Of a stretch of 64,000 nucleotides of DNA, positions 43,407 to 56,382 are shown piece by piece. This stretch comes from Golubevia sp. BC0850. Taxonomy: Eukaryota; Basidiomycota; Exobasidiomycetes; Golubeviales; Golubeviaceae. The stretch is taken from contig JAAVVG010000037.1 of NCBI GenBank assembly GCA_012976225.1, positions 35,018 to 99,017 on the forward strand, in the 5' to 3' direction. The notes beneath the pieces were generated by a model. It made no database searches. It saw nothing but the letters and a program-made list of their open reading frames with translations, and was not told the DNA's origin. Numbering within the stretch: the stretch's first letter is position 1; every line of letters begins with the position of its first letter. The position numbers and the translations under genes were made by a program.

Positions 43407-45193
43407 ATGTCACACGTTTCACCAGATAACAAAGCTTACAGTGAACTTCAAATTAAAAAGCTCGAGGCTTTGGAGAAGAAATTCGAAGCTGCTCAATGGG
43501 AAATCGGTCAGTAGCAAGACGTGTTCTCTGCTGTGGAGACTCAGACTCAACAAAGCATGACTTTCCTTCCAAGATGACATAACCTTGCTTTACTCACTTT
43601 AAATTTGTTTTCACTCACCTAATAACTCCCTCTCCCTACGTGATCCTTTGGGGTGTGCAGCCCAGTTGGATAGTAAGCTACACGCACCTCTATACAAAGA
43701 AAGATCCCAGATCGTAAAGGATATCCCTGGTTTCTGGTTACAAGTCGTGAGTTGAATACCTTCAACAAAGAGTTGTATTTTCAATTTCATCTCATCAAAT
43801 CCTTACATCATTTCGCGGAATTGAAACCCACGACTACTTCTTTCCACCCCACCCACGTTTCCTCACATTCCTTACTTCCTTCTCTTTCTCTATTCATCAG
43901 TTCATCAACTGCATCTCCACCTCAATCTATTTCGACGATTCAGATCATCCAGCATTCTCTCATCTAACTGATTTAGAAGTCGAAAAAGATTCAAAAGATC
44001 TACGTTCCTTAACTTTAACCTTTCATTTCTCTCCAAACGAATATTTCAATAACTCAACTCTAGTAAAGACTTTCAAACCAAGTCCAGGAGCTCCAAAGTT
44101 CCCAGAATACGAAGTCGCAGAAGATTCTGAAAACGAAATCGTCAAGCTCGATTGGAAGAATGATGAGAAAAACTTATGTAAATTGAATCCAACAAAGGGA
44201 GATCCGGATAATGAGGATTTCGAACCTGGTAGCTTTTTCTCTACTTTCTTTGAGAGTAAAGCTAGCACTGCTGTGAGTACGAGGAAGTACGTGACTGCGA
44301 GTATAGGGAGGAGTGAGGGGATGGAGAGATAATTGGAGGTTTGGAGATTTGAGGAGAGGAAGAGTTTGCAAGAAATCGAGAAGAGGGAGAAGCTAAAAGA
44401 CACAGGGAGCTCACTGGAGGAGTAGAAGGTCTGGGCGATTCTTGCAGATTCAGTCCCAAGTCGCTGAGAACAGGAGCTTCGTTATTCCGAGGAAGTTTGA
44501 GTTCGGGAGAAGAGATGCAGCTCTACTTTGCCCAAAAACGGGAATTCTCTTCATTAGGAAAAGGCAAAATTCTCGCTCCTTCCTCTTTCTCAGGTATCTG
44601 CAGATCTTCCATCAGAAGAAAGTGGACAAATCCTTCTCTCTTTCCAGTTTACTTCTGTTCGCCAATCTGACTATCCCTCTTTCTTTCCCCCAATCAACTC
44701 ATCTCTCGAAACTCTACCCTCCAATCACTTTGATTCTCCTCTCTCCTTCTCAATCTCTTGACAGGCTGGAATCGCAGCTGTCATAGCTGATGAATTATAC
44801 CCCAATGCGCTGGATATCTACACTGGAACCTACCAACCCGAAGGTTTCGGGTAAGTCTTTTCCTTCTTGTCCTTTCGATACGATTCTCTCTCTTTCTATC
44901 GCACTTGATCCTTCTTTTTCCTTCTCTTCTGACTTCCTTCTCTTCTGACTTCCTTCTCTTCTGACTTCCTTCTCTTCTGACTTCCTTCTCTTCTGATTTC
45001 CTTCTCCTGTTCCATCATTCTACTCCCCCCTCTTCCCTTCATTCCAACACTCGTTCATTCCTCCAACGTTTACAGTGGATTCGAAGGATTAGAAGAGGAC
45101 GACGACGACGACGACGACGACGGTGATGAAGACCCAAATGCCGAAGTCGATTTGGAAGAAGGTCCTGCTAAGAAGAAGACGAAAACTGAATAA
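43407..45193 (+). CDS. NAP/SET-family histone chaperone, paralog 3
   Basis: Five exons (43407-43506, 43661-43746, 43901-44272, 44765-44850, 45076-45193) encode 253 residues. It starts MSHVSPDNKAYSELQIKKLE, then KLHAPLYKERSQIVKDIPGF. Its core has LTLTFHFSPNEYFNNSTLVK, VKLDWKNDEKNLCKLNPTKG and FEPGSFFSTFFESKA. ADELYPNALDIYTGTYQPEG follows, then a pure Asp run and a basic end (AKKKTKTE) that could be a nuclear signal. The fourth intron contains a 16-bp tandem repeat, and the third is 492 bp long. The first intron uses a GTCAGT donor, a variant also seen in the bHLH and WDR5-like genes. Confidence 0.9.
44921..45000. repeat. 16-bp tandem repeat, five copies, inside an intron
   Basis: Five adjacent units of cttctcttctgacttc, the last with one change (gatttc). 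The array lies in the intron 44851-45075 of NAP paralog 3. Each of the first four units contains CTGAC, which matches the branch-site type used in this genome. Confidence 0.9.
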
Positions 45194-46342
45194 TTGCTAG
45201 GTTTTCTCTCTGATTTGAATGGATTAAAGGGTTTACTATCTTCACCCAGAAGATGGAATCTCGCCTCGATTTGCTCTTTGCTATGATATCTTTCTCTCTC
45301 TCTCCACAACCAAAATTGTCAACATTCTCTCCAGCAAAATGTTTGACAACTCAACGTCTTGTCTTAAAAACTTTAAGATTCAATCTTAATTCGTCCCCCC
45401 CCCTTTTTGCTATATCTTCTCGTGGTTTCATGATTGCCTTGAATCTTTTTGTACCCTTTTTTTTAACGAACTTCTGACATTGATTCTGTTTTCCGTAAGG
45501 TCTCATATCTTCTCGTTTGTTCAATCCTGGCTTTTCTACTCCCTTCTTCGAGAAGTGGAACGCATCACACAGCGATCTCAATCAAGTGGAGGGGAGGGGG
45601 CTTCTCAAATTGAAAAGGACTTTGAAAGTCAAAAAATGAAACCAAAATTAAAGTTTCGTCTTCCACGGACCAAGGCAATCGGAGGGTGATGACCTCAGCT
45701 TTGGGCTTTGGCGGGCTATTTGCGAGTACGCGTGCTTTCTTGAATCTCCTGACGACGATTCATTCCCAAAAAACTGGTATTCGTCGTTGGGCGTCGAGAC
45801 GGTGAATGGGAAGAACTGGTACATAGGATCGTTCCATGGAAGGGAGGATGACGAGACGCTGACATGGGAAGGTTATTCAGGAGAATCTCTACGATTTTGT
45901 CTTTCGACTCCTCTTCTCCTTAAGATTTTCACCTTCTCTATATCCTTTCAGGCTGCAGCTTTGAGGGAAAGAAGGTTTGAAACAGCGGTGAGTGATCTGC
46001 AAGGGGTGTTTCTGGAATCTGTTGCTCTCTTCAACGCTTCAGCGTTTTGACCTTGCTTTCTGGACCGCTTCCCTTTCCCCTTTCTTCCTCTCTTATTCTC
46101 CTCTTTCCTCTCTTATGACAATCATGATACCACATTGACTACTTCTCTGCTCACTATCAATTTCAATTCAATTCACCCAACACAACACCCGCAAGTTCAA
46201 GCAAATCATCTCAAGAACAAGAACAAGAACCCTTCAAACGCCCAGATCAGCTTGGGCAACTAAAATTCCTCAATCTTCGAAGGAGAGGAGCCTTCTTTTT
46301 CTTCCTTCCCTTTCCTTTCCTTTCTATTAGAGAGCGTAGGAG
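45194..46342. other. 1.15-kb intergenic region
   Basis: No gene recognised. An open frame at 45787-46050 has no known domain. From about 46060 the plus strand is pyrimidine-rich and then A-rich (AAGAACAAGAACAAG), a likely promoter and leader for the ankyrin gene. Confidence 0.4.
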
Positions 46343-49300
46343 ATGTCAACTTCCAACTTAACTGTCTCACTCCATCAAGCTTGCTCTTCGGGAAACATTG
46401 GTCTTGTGGAATTTGCCTTATCAAACGGACAATCCCCTAACACTTCAATTAATGGACTATCACCTATTCACATAGCTTCTTCATATGGGAATTTAGGTGT
46501 CGTCAGGGTTCTAGTGAGGAGAGGGGTAGATGTGAACAGTAGAAGGACGGCAGGTGGTGGTGGGAGTAGTAGCATGTCTGCAACCTTATCAGGTATGTCA
46601 ATGTCTGGAGCTGGTCAGATTAGAGCAAGGGGTACTACAAATGATGTCAGCCCTTCAAATCAAGTCGCAAGTGCAAGTATGAACGTATCTTCTGGAATCA
46701 GTAAGCTCGCAGAAGGTTCAACTGCTTTGCACTTCGCAGCTGCAGGTAATCACATTTCAATAGCCAGATTTCTATTAGAAAGCGGAGCTGATAAGAAGTC
46801 CAAAGATGCTAGTGGGTTAAGTGCTGAAAGTTTAGCATCTGAAATGGGAAATGATGAAGTAATTGAACTGCTAAGGAATTGGAATGGTCATGAACGTGAA
46901 CTGAGCAATGGGTTCACAACTTTAAGTCCATCAATTGAAGAATCTAATAACTATTCAAACAATTTCAACAGCAGTTTTAGTAGACCAAGAGGAAACACAG
47001 AAAACTCAACTTCTTCGACCAATTCCACTTCGATTTCAATTTCCTCTCCTTCACCAACTCCAACTTCCTCTTCAAATCCAACAACGATTTCCAATTCTTC
47101 TTTGAAACCTCAAAGATCTTTTGAACAGATTCATTCTGCTGCTATTGGAGTGAAAGCAAGTTTATTGTCTGCTGGTACCAATTTAAGAAGGAAAGAAGGA
47201 AGTGGAGTTGGGAAAGTTTGTTCAAATCCGAATTTAAGGGGAAATGGATTGAAAGAGAAGGACAAAGATAAAGAACGAGAAAGAGATAGAAATGGAGAAG
47301 GTGGAAGTGGAGGAATCGTTTTACCTCCATATCCAGGATCATTAGCTTCAAATACTGCCTCTTCACCAAGAACTACCTTATTTCCAAGTCATCTTCAATC
47401 TCAACAATCATCTCCTGGAAGAACGCATTCACCATCCACTTCAACCTCAACTTCAAATAACCATCAGACGGACCAAGATTTAGGCTTCTCATCATCTCAA
47501 ACTCCATCCTCTTCAAACGAACCTCGAGTCTTTGAAAAAGAGAGAGAAGCGAGAAGAAGACCATCTTTGCCTTCAATCTTAGAGAAAGCAAGTCATCCAG
47601 CTCAAAGTCTGAGAAATGCTCTCGCAGATAGAATTGGAAGTTCAACTTCAAATTCAACTCCCACTACCGCCTTTTTCGAGTCCCCTACTCAAAACTCTTC
47701 GACGGATTCAAGACATGCTCATTCTTCAAGTGGCGGCTCGACTGCTCATGGTGGATATGGAACTGTGTTCTCAACTAGCAATCAAGAAATGATCGAGGAA
47801 TTAAATTCGGAAGTTCCTTTCAGTTACTTACCTCATGGTCAGAATCAGAACTCTTCAAGTAGCGGTGGACCTCCTCCTGCAAGTCCAGGATCTATTGCCT
47901 TGAGACTGACTGGGAAAAGAAGTTTGGGGAATATGTTGAGGAAGGCTACTTCGAGTGGAGATGGGAATAATGAAGCTTTAAGTCCCAAGAGATCTAATAG
48001 AGCTTTGTCTCCTGTTTCTGGTAGGATCTCTGAAGATGAAGCTTCAGGCAGTGGCTTTTCAAACTCGATCTCCAGGTTCAATTCCAACAGTAACAAAAGT
48101 TTAAACAGAAGTTTCAGTAGTAGTAATTCTGGAGGCTATAGTTTGGACATTGAAAGGTCAAGGATAAGTTCTCCTAAGATTACAAGTCCTTTCTTACCTC
48201 AAGCAGTATCGATTATGGCTGAACAAGGAGTCACAGAGAGTAATGGAAAAGGAAAGGAGAAGACTAAATTCACAGGTTTGTGGGCTAGAGGTGAAGTTCT
48301 GCCTCCCAAAAGCGTTCTCAACTCAAACTCAACTCAGAACTTCAAGGCTAGATCAAGGGGATCCGGATCTGAAAGTAATGGAGTCTCACCAAGTCCAAGC
48401 CCTAGTAGATCGAATTTTGGTGGAAGTGCAAGTGGCGATGGAGATAGTTTGGGGAGTGGAAGTCTCAGAAGTGGGAAGGAAACAAGGAATAGACGCTCTT
48501 CAAACGAAGTGCCTAATAGAAGCAATGATCTTAATTCTAATAGAAGTCTAGGTGGGAAATTGAGTACGGAGTTTTACAGACCCAGGAAAAGTTCTACTCT
48601 TTCAATTTCAAGTAACGCTACTTCTCCAAAGGACACTGTCTCAAATTCGATTCCTGCTTCGAAATCGTCGGATCAAGAGATGGGGAAGAAGAATGAGAAT
48701 GAGATTTCTCCGATCGTCAATAGGAGGAGGACTCAAAGTTCTGCTGCTTCTACTAATTTTAACAGAAGGTTCTTACTAGCTGATAAGGAACCTTTACCTA
48801 ACAGTCCTGTGAGAGGGGAGTTCTTGATTGGCTCAAATGCTGCTGTGAATGCTAGTTCTGACAACAAGACTGAAGACGAACAAGAACTGTTAGACTCAAA
48901 CGTAAGCTCGAGGAGCGGGAACTTAACAGGACGAAATCGAACCAACTCGGATGGTCTAGGGAGAGGTGGAATCATACCTAGTTCTTTGAGAACAATCGCT
49001 TTCAATGAAACTTCAACGATTCTTCCTATCACTTCTCAAATGAATTCAAATCTCGCCTATCCAACTCCATCTAAATCTGAAAGTTTGGTCAGACCAGCTC
49101 CCACTCGATCTCTACCTTCGAATGGTTCTAATTCCGAAATTGAGAACTCTGGTAATTCAACTCCTTCAAGTCCAGGTGGGAATCGAAATCGATCTAATAG
49201 CAGTTTGACCCATCCTTCTCTGCTAAGCTCAGGTTTACCAGAACAAAGACTGTCGCCTAGGTTCAGATCAAATGATAGAGTAGGTTCTGAAGAACAAGAA

Positions 49301-51033
49301 TCTTTGAATGAAAGTTCAGATATTCAAGAGGAGTCCACTACTGGTTGGAATATATCGAAGAGTAATGTTCCATCCAGTGGCAAAAGACCTAGATCTCATT
49401 CAAGAGCTGGTTCCATGGTTTCTAGACCTTCAACTTCTTCTTTAAGGTCTGAAGGTTTCATGAATGTTTATGGAATTTCTCCAAGTAGTAACGGAACTGG
49501 TCCAATTCATCAATCTCATTCAGCCCCTGCAACTCCCGGTTTATCAACTGTTGAACAAGCCCAAAGCATTTTGAAAAGAGCGAATGAAGTTGTTAGTAAT
49601 AATCGAAGTAGATCCGGATCTCAAAGTAATGGATCTGAAAATCCAACTTTAGGCGGAAGTTCAAATATTACAGATCTCTTAGCTGCTTTCGGTGAAACTT
49701 TGGCTTTGGAAAGAAGAGCTAGAAGTACTAGTAGATTAAATTCTCCGAATTTAAGTGGAAGTAATTTGGATGGAAGTAACATTCAGATGAAAGACTTTTT
49801 GAATTCCAATGGTTCGACAACTGCGCTAGCTTCAGTCAGTGAGGATCAAGATGTCTCACTACATCCTAATTATAGATTCAGTCATGCTACTTCTCCTAGG
49901 CTTTCGAGTAATAGATTGGAAGTCGAAGATGGGAGTCATGGAAGAGAAGAGGGGTCTGGTGGAGGGGGTGAAAGGTTTGGTAGTAACAATAGTAGGAGAA
50001 GAACCAGTGTTGGCAGTAGAACTGGGAAACAACCTCCTAGTCCATTGTTAAGGGAGCTGTTCCTTGGTGAGTCACAGGCAGCAGCCAACATGTCGAATAG
50101 TCATTCAAGCTCAAATGTTTGACGAGACTTGTGTTTGTTTTTCTTCTCTCCCCCTCAACAGATGCCAACGCTACTTCCAATTCGCCTCACTCCCATCCTT
50201 CAGAGCTAATTCGATCTTCCTCGGTGGCTGCCATGATTTCGGCTCACTCACCTCAACCTGGTCAACCTTGGCCACCACCTGCCTCTCCAGCGAGCACCAG
50301 ATCTGCCAACATCACTAGGTCTTCCGCAACTGGAGTCATTCCTCCTCCAAACCACAGATCCAATACTCTTCCAGTCATACCAAGAGTCGAACGAGTTAGC
50401 GAAGACTTCCTGAGAGTTGGCAGGGGGACTCAAGGTGGATCTACAGCAAATCCTGCCACTCCAATCATGAACTCTTCAAGTCCTTACTCTGACGGACCTA
50501 GTTCATTCGCTTTTGGAAAGAATGGCTGGACAACTCCTGATGATGGAAGAAATGGGAATGATCCTCAAAATCCTTCACTTGGTAGATCAACAATTGTTAA
50601 CTCTCAACATAAGCATTCTCCTTCTATGCCAACTGAATTAAACTCTATGAGAAGGAACTTGGATCAACCCTCGACGGTAATAGGTAGAGAAAGAAGACCT
50701 TCTTATGTTACTGGAATTCCAAGACAGTTGGATTTTGGTACTGGATTGGGAGGAATCGATCTGGCTCCTTCAAGTTCAAATGCTAACACCATCACGGATT
50801 CAAAATTCATCAATAGTGTCGTTGGATTGGGTTTCAAGGATAATGAATCCAATTTGGATTTGAAGGATTATGCTGAATTGAATAATCAAGCTGAACATCC
50901 TCCTTCTAATAAATCAAATGTTGAAATCAGTAGTGGTAGTAATGGTCCTTTCAAAAACAAGAGGACTATGGTCAGAAACTTCTTCAGTGGGATTAAAGAA
51001 TCTAAAGCTAGGAAGGGAAGTTTTGAAAATTAA
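46343..51033 (+). CDS. ankyrin-repeat protein with a very long Ser/Asn-rich tail
   Basis: Two exons (46343-50066 and 50162-51033) encode 1,531 residues. Ankyrin repeats occupy roughly residues 1-185: SLHQACSSGNIGLVEFAL, GLSPIHIASSYGNLGVVRVL, STALHFAAAGNHISIARFLL and GLSAESLASEMGNDEVIELL, with a Gly/Ser-rich insert between the second and third. The other 1,340 residues are Ser/Asn/Pro/Arg-rich with many basic-Ser-Pro sites, as in proteins regulated by kinases. Near the end, KNKRTMVRNFFSGIKESKAR is more ordered. A named orthologue is not recognised; a signalling or cell-polarity scaffold is a guess. Bases 47419-47529 recur exactly at 63890-64000. Confidence 0.85.
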
Positions 51034-52142
51034 AAGACTTTCACTGCAGCTTCAACCTCAACAAAAATGAGATCAAATTCGACGACCTTTTCTATTTCTC
51101 AGTTTATCATACTCCTTTTTTTCTCTTTTTTAAAGTCAAATAAAGTTTTGCTTCTTTTCTTTTTCCGGGTTCCATTCACCTTTCATGTGTTTCAATCTTC
51201 TCAAATCATCATCTCTCAATTTCTCTTCTTGCATGCACGCAAACAAAAGGTCCTCTTTATTTTCTCCCTCTCCCTCTCTCCATCTCTCTCTTGCATCCAA
51301 CCCAAACCTCTCTGTTTTTCTCGGCCAATCATTCTTCTTTCACTGATCCCAAAAAACCAACATTTTCTTTCATCATTTCTCTTTCTCTCTTCACACCAAA
51401 TACTTGCATGATTCGAACAATTTTTCATCTTTACCTTTCTCTTCACCTTTTCTCAATTCAATTTTATCATTCTCACCATGGCTCTTCAAGATCTCATGAG
51501 AAGTTTGAGTGTTGATGATCACTGAGGTTCACTAGAGTTTGAACTTGTGCGACAAGAGAGTGAGAATGAGAAGCGAAAAGGAAGGAAAATATTGTGGCGC
51601 AACACTGGAAACTTTTTGATAGGAAGAGAAAGGCGCATGTGAGGCGAGATAGAAGGGAACTTGGGTTGCGTCATGGGGAGGAGAGACAAATAAGCGAGAT
51701 GGAAGGAGGGCGCTCAATCCGGAAAAGTGGAGATTGAAAATTTCTCAATTTAATCCTATAGGGAAAGGTTCTTTTACAACCAAAGGAGAGGGAGGGAAAG
51801 AAAGCTTGAACGAACTGGATGACGGACAAAGAATCTGAATGTAGAAGAGACTCTTTTGTTTCATCTTCGAGCAAGGAAAGAGATCACTGATGGGAAAAGT
51901 TAGAGACAGAAATTAAATGAAATTGGTCAGAGTTGGCAGTGAGGCGAGAATCTGACAGAAAAACCAGAGAAAGTTTCAGATGGAAGTTGACTCACAGTTT
52001 CCAGCCTCAGTCACCTGCCATCGTCGCCAGCTCTAAGGATTGAAACAGGATCTGGGAATGGCAAGGATAAGGATTGGTGAGCGAAGACCAAGAGCAATCA
52101 CCAGGTGAAGAAATCAAACTCACCAAACTCAAAAGCTTTCTT
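51034..52142. other. 1.1-kb intergenic region, strongly pyrimidine-rich at first
   Basis: From about 51070 to 51480 the plus strand is almost all T and C with A; the remainder is purine-rich. No gene is recognised. It probably holds the 3' region of the ankyrin gene. Confidence 0.45.
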
Positions 52143-53515
52143 TCAAATCTCAACTTGCCAGAAACTATTCTCTTCAGTCAACTCTACCATTTCCTCAACC
52201 ATCCCTCTGAGCTCATCCAGCTGTTGAGAACTGTATCGTTCAGGATGTATGACCAGTTTCTTGATGCGTTCCATCTTCATTCCACCAACATCCATCTCAG
52301 CTTCGACGTTTTGATTTCTTGTCTGAAGAAGATCCAGTACCCTCCTTGGCTCCTCGGTGCGGATTCGATCGTAGAGGCCAGAAAAATCGATGTTTCCGAC
52401 ATGGCTGGGACAGTAAATTTTGAGAATTTGAAGCCTTGGGAGTCCAGCGGAGAGCTCGGTTGGGTGGCTGCGTAGTAAAGACACCATCAACTCATCAGCC
52501 TGCGGTAGATTGGGTGTGAGAGAGAAGATTCGGAGCTTAATGTTTGAAGGTACCACCATCCAGTCAGGGAACCCGGAACCGGTGTTTGTGAACTCGAAAG
52601 CTTGCAGAAGTGGGAATTGAAGAGGTGCGATTCCGTTAGTGTCTCTGTCTCTTTTTTAGATGATTCCCAAATGCTTCAATGTTTTCGAGGGCTGTTCCAG
52701 CAGCTCCCTCCATTCATGAGGATCTTGATGTTCATGTATATAAAGAGAATATAGACTGTTAAACACCTTTGAGTTGATCTTGGAACCGACCTTCATGTTC
52801 ATGTAGATGTTCCGAGACCAGAAAACTCGGAGAGGGGAACCCTCTAGTTCATCCCTTCTCTCTGTTGGGGTCTCTCTGAGAAGTCTAATGCGAGAATTGC
52901 GGAACCATTTACCAGGGGTTCTATTCTCGAATCCAAAGTTCTATCATTGACTCTTTCCATAGTAGCCCGTTTGGATGTAAATCCCCTGATTTCCCACCAA
53001 CGAATGCCCCTTCGTCCAGAGAGTACATAGAAAAGTGGAGGAGAGTTGCTTTAAATTTGTCTAGAGTCTTGATGACTGAATCAAGATTAATGGATTCAAG
53101 CTGAGTTACTGCCAAATTGAATGAGACCTCCTAGAGAGTAGAGCCACTTTTCTCGTCGTAGAGATAGATCCAAGATCGGTTCGATGGACTTCACACTCAA
53201 TTCTCTTTCGACTACCAGAGTTTGCCAAAAGGTTCTCTTCTCATCTATTATCTTCTGCCAGTCCTTGTACGTTCCTCTGATGTTGAAGACTTGAGTCGAA
53301 TCGAAGCATTTGAAGATGGTGAAGAGAAGGTCGTGAGGGAAACGGCCATTGATCGAACGAGAAGTCATCTTGAAGAGAGCTGGATGAAGAGGAGGTGAGT
53401 AAGTGGGGGTGAACGTCAATTTCTATATCTTTAGAGAGAGGCAAAATACTGACTCACCTTCCAGCTGAATGATGATGAACTTTTGGATGAAAGTCCGGGA
53501 AGGAAGAAGGGAATG
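52136..53515. repeat. right arm of the inner inverted duplication (F-box copy)
   Basis: Inverted counterpart of 16570-17947. Coding sense is minus here. Differences are scattered single bases plus small indels, so this pair is older than the identical tract in the outer pair. Confidence 0.9.
52143..53368 (-). pseudogene. F-box protein gene, broken copy 2
   Basis: Reads MTSRSINGRFPHDLLFTIFK, then CFDSTQVFNIRGTYKDWQKI and IDEKRTFWQTLVVEREL, an F-box with Trp codons where copy 1 has stops. A frameshift follows in the piece encoding ILDLS (copy 1 keeps LLDLYDEKSGSTL). A second frame picks up AVTQLESINLDSVIKTLDKF and stops near 52945. A third (52559-52143) encodes the intact C-terminal segment, with VVPSNIKLRIFSLTPNLPQA and DELMVSLLRSHPTELSAGLP. 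Copy 2 is thus dead by different lesions from copy 1. Expression of fragments cannot be excluded. Confidence 0.78.
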
Positions 53516-53754
53516 AATCAATTCAAATTTCAACACCCCACGGCACGCATCACCAATTTAAAATTTCTGAAAAGTTAAACAGTGTTTCAGCGTGTCAGAG
53601 AGCAAGGAAATATATAGCAGAGAAATGATTGATTGCCCTTTGTTCTCATTGCTTTATGCTTTATTGTTCTGTCTAACTTACTACATATCCCGCCTTATAA
53701 ACTAGCTGCAGCTGCTCCTCTCAACTAACCTCAGATCCCTTCTTCTCATCAAAG

Positions 53755-55460
53755 ATGAACACTGCCATGTCTTCTAGAATTGGAATAAGCTCTCCCAACA
53801 GAGTCTTAAGTCAAAGTCACATCATCAAGTCACTTCTATCAACTAGAGCCTTTTCATCCACGAGTAGAATCTATCGTCCTCTCAGCAGTCAAGAACTTCC
53901 CAGTACGAAAGGCAATCAGAATCCATCATTCAATCCGCCACCATCTACTTCAACTTCCACCTCCTCTTCCTCCAGCACTTCCTCACCTCGAGATTGGTCA
54001 AATGCAGAACCCCTACACCCAGAACATCTAGTCAATCATAATGGTCGAATCTTAAGCACTCGTATTCCTCCAGATCCTCCAGAGCAGGAGCGTTCCCTTC
54101 CATTCACTCCTCAACCTCCTTCCATCTGGAGAGCTCTCCTCTTCTTCTCCTTCGTTTCAATCTCTTCTTACTCTGTAGCAACTTACTGGGCCATTAAAGA
54201 CTCCGATCGAATCGCTCAAGAGATTTCTCAATCAAGATTCTCCAACTTTGGTAGCTTGTCATCCTTCTTCGGTGGAGGAGGCAGCGGAGATGCTGCTGCC
54301 TCTATCGGAGAGAGGAAATTGAGAGTGGCAAAACAGCAGGAGATAGCAGAGAGATTGGGGTGGAGAATGGAATGGGTGACTGGATGGTGCGATCAATTAG
54401 GGATTGGCACAGGGCCAAAGGAATTCGTGGGAACTGTTTATCTGGCTTTGGCTGAGAGGTGAGTTCGAGGTGATTGTCGGTAAGAGTAGTAGGTATAAAG
54501 AAGTAGAGACTCTCTGAAAGGAGGGAGCCAGACTGGAAGAGAAGAAGGAGAAGTTCCATTCAAGACCTTCGAAATTGAAACTGTCCTATCGACCTTCACT
54601 TCACAGGTATCTTGCACTCCCCCCTTCTCAACAGGCAATCGTACCTATCATAGCTCTCAATACTCTAGTGTTCATAGCTTGGAGAGCTCCAGGAAAAGCA
54701 GCCTATCAATTCCTCTCTTGCCACTTCATCCATTCCCCCGCCTCTGGAAGACATTATCCGATGCTTACTTCAGTCTTTTCTCATCAATCACCCCTTCACT
54801 TCCTCTTCAACAACTACGCCTTTTGGTCTTTTGGGGCCATGGCTTTCGTCTCTCCTCTATTCATCAAATCTTCCTCAAGGTCTTCTGGAAATCACATTCC
54901 AGAAGCTTCAATCGCTCCTCATTTCTTAGCCTTCTTTGCTACCGCTGGAGTATTTGCAAGTCTAGTCTCTCATACTGTGGTGGCCCTGAGATTCAGAAGA
55001 GTTTCCCTGTTGAAAGGTCTGGACTTTGCAAAGAAGACTGTTGGTAGACATTCAGGTTTAGGAGCTAGCGGAGCCATTTACGCCGCAATCGTTGCCACAG
55101 GTTTGGGTTTTCCTGACTCTAGACTGAGGTTAGTATTGTCCTACTTCTCTTTCGTCTTGTCTATCTTCTCTCTGTGTGTCTCGCTAATCGAAACTTCTGC
55201 CATCTATCCATTTCCACAGTATCATCATTCTACCTTTCATTTCCTTCCCAGTTGGAACCGGAATCAGCTGTATGGTGGCTTTGGATCTCATAGGAGCTAT
55301 TAGAGGCTGGAGAATGTTTGATCATTTCGCTCATCTAGGAGGTGCCTTCTTTGGCTTCACTTATTTTAAATTTGGATATCAGTGGTGGGAGGACTGCAAA
55401 AGGTTGGGAAGGAGGATAAAAGATGAGTCTTTGAGATCAAAGAAAGTGGTTGAGGCTTGA
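53755..55460 (+). CDS. PCP1: mitochondrial rhomboid protease (PARL/Pcp1-like)
   Basis: Three exons (53755-54458, 54607-55128, 55220-55460) encode 488 residues. The N-terminus is basic and Ser-rich (a plausible mitochondrial presequence, with STRAFSSTSRIYRP). One membrane helix (IWRALLFFSFVSISSYSVAT) precedes the rhomboid core. The core has IVPIIALNTLVFIAWRAPGK, HYPMLTSVFSHQSPLHFLFN (the first conserved His/Asn region) and HSGLGASGAIYAAI with the catalytic Ser of GASG. MFDHFAHLGGAFFGFTYFKF carries the catalytic His. The mitochondrial inner-membrane enzyme cleaves proteins such as Mgm1/OPA1 and cytochrome c peroxidase in yeast. The order of an extra N-terminal helix followed by six is typical of PARL types. 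Confidence 0.93.
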
Positions 55461-56382
55461 AAGTAAATTCACTGTTGAATTATATATCGACAAGTAATAC
55501 CACCTCTCACAGGATGATGGCTGTCAACACTTGTATGTTTTGCTGCTCCATCCTTGTACCTTTCTATTTAACTCTCTGCACTTTTGCATTTCTGAAGAAG
55601 GTCCACCACTTAGCAGGAATGACTCAAAAAGCAAAGGATGATGACCATGCGAAGTTCAAAATCAATGCTCCTCAGCACCCTTTCCTCTGTGTTTTGGATC
55701 ATTGCCGAGCTCCTGAGCACAGAATAATGTCCATGGAATTGTGACAAAATTAGGGTTTCTAAAAGGACAAACACAGATCTTGAGACCAACTTGAGAAAAA
55801 TAGAGCTGGGAAAGAGGGATCTCTCTCACTCTCCCTCGCTCCCATTCACATGTACTTCCATATTTGTTGCAGTCGAATTAAATCCTCAGTCTTATCAAGA
55901 TCTTTCTCTCAGTATTTTGAACCACGTCACGTACGTCATCTTCAATCTTGCCCTCCATTTGCTCTCGATACTAACTATCTGATCAGACCTCAATGATCGA
56001 TATCGATGGCAGAAGACGAGAATAGATCTGATCGAGCCACAAATCGTGTTACACTGTGGCTCAAAACATTTGAACCAGATCTGAGCATCTGAACCTCCAT
56101 TGGAAAATGAACAACTCCTTCAGTACATTTTTCCCAACAGAGTTTCTTGGCTATCTGGATCAGTACTCTGATCGGAGAGGGTGAGTAGTCTAAAAATCTC
56201 AACATCGAAAGTTCGAACCATGTTCTCAAAAGAGTGGATTCATAAAAGTCGAGAGTTTCTGATTCTCGTCTCATCTCAGCCCTTTCTCCTCCCCCATCAA
56301 GTTTTTTCTGGTAAAAAACCCAACTCTCCGTTTTGCAAACTCTCTTTTCTCAACTAGCATCAGAACTGCCTTTAACACATCA
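55461..56382. other. region between rhomboid and RTA1-like genes
   Basis: No gene recognised. A 95-codon frame at 55457-55744 lacks any domain apart from one hydrophobic run. From about 55820 it belongs to the right arm of the outer duplication. Confidence 0.4.

Noticed and set aside
51070-51480. Long pyrimidine-rich stretch, considered as a triplex-forming or regulatory element
   Set aside because: It is interrupted by many A and some G bases and lies where a 3' untranslated region is expected; similar tracts are common near genes in this window.
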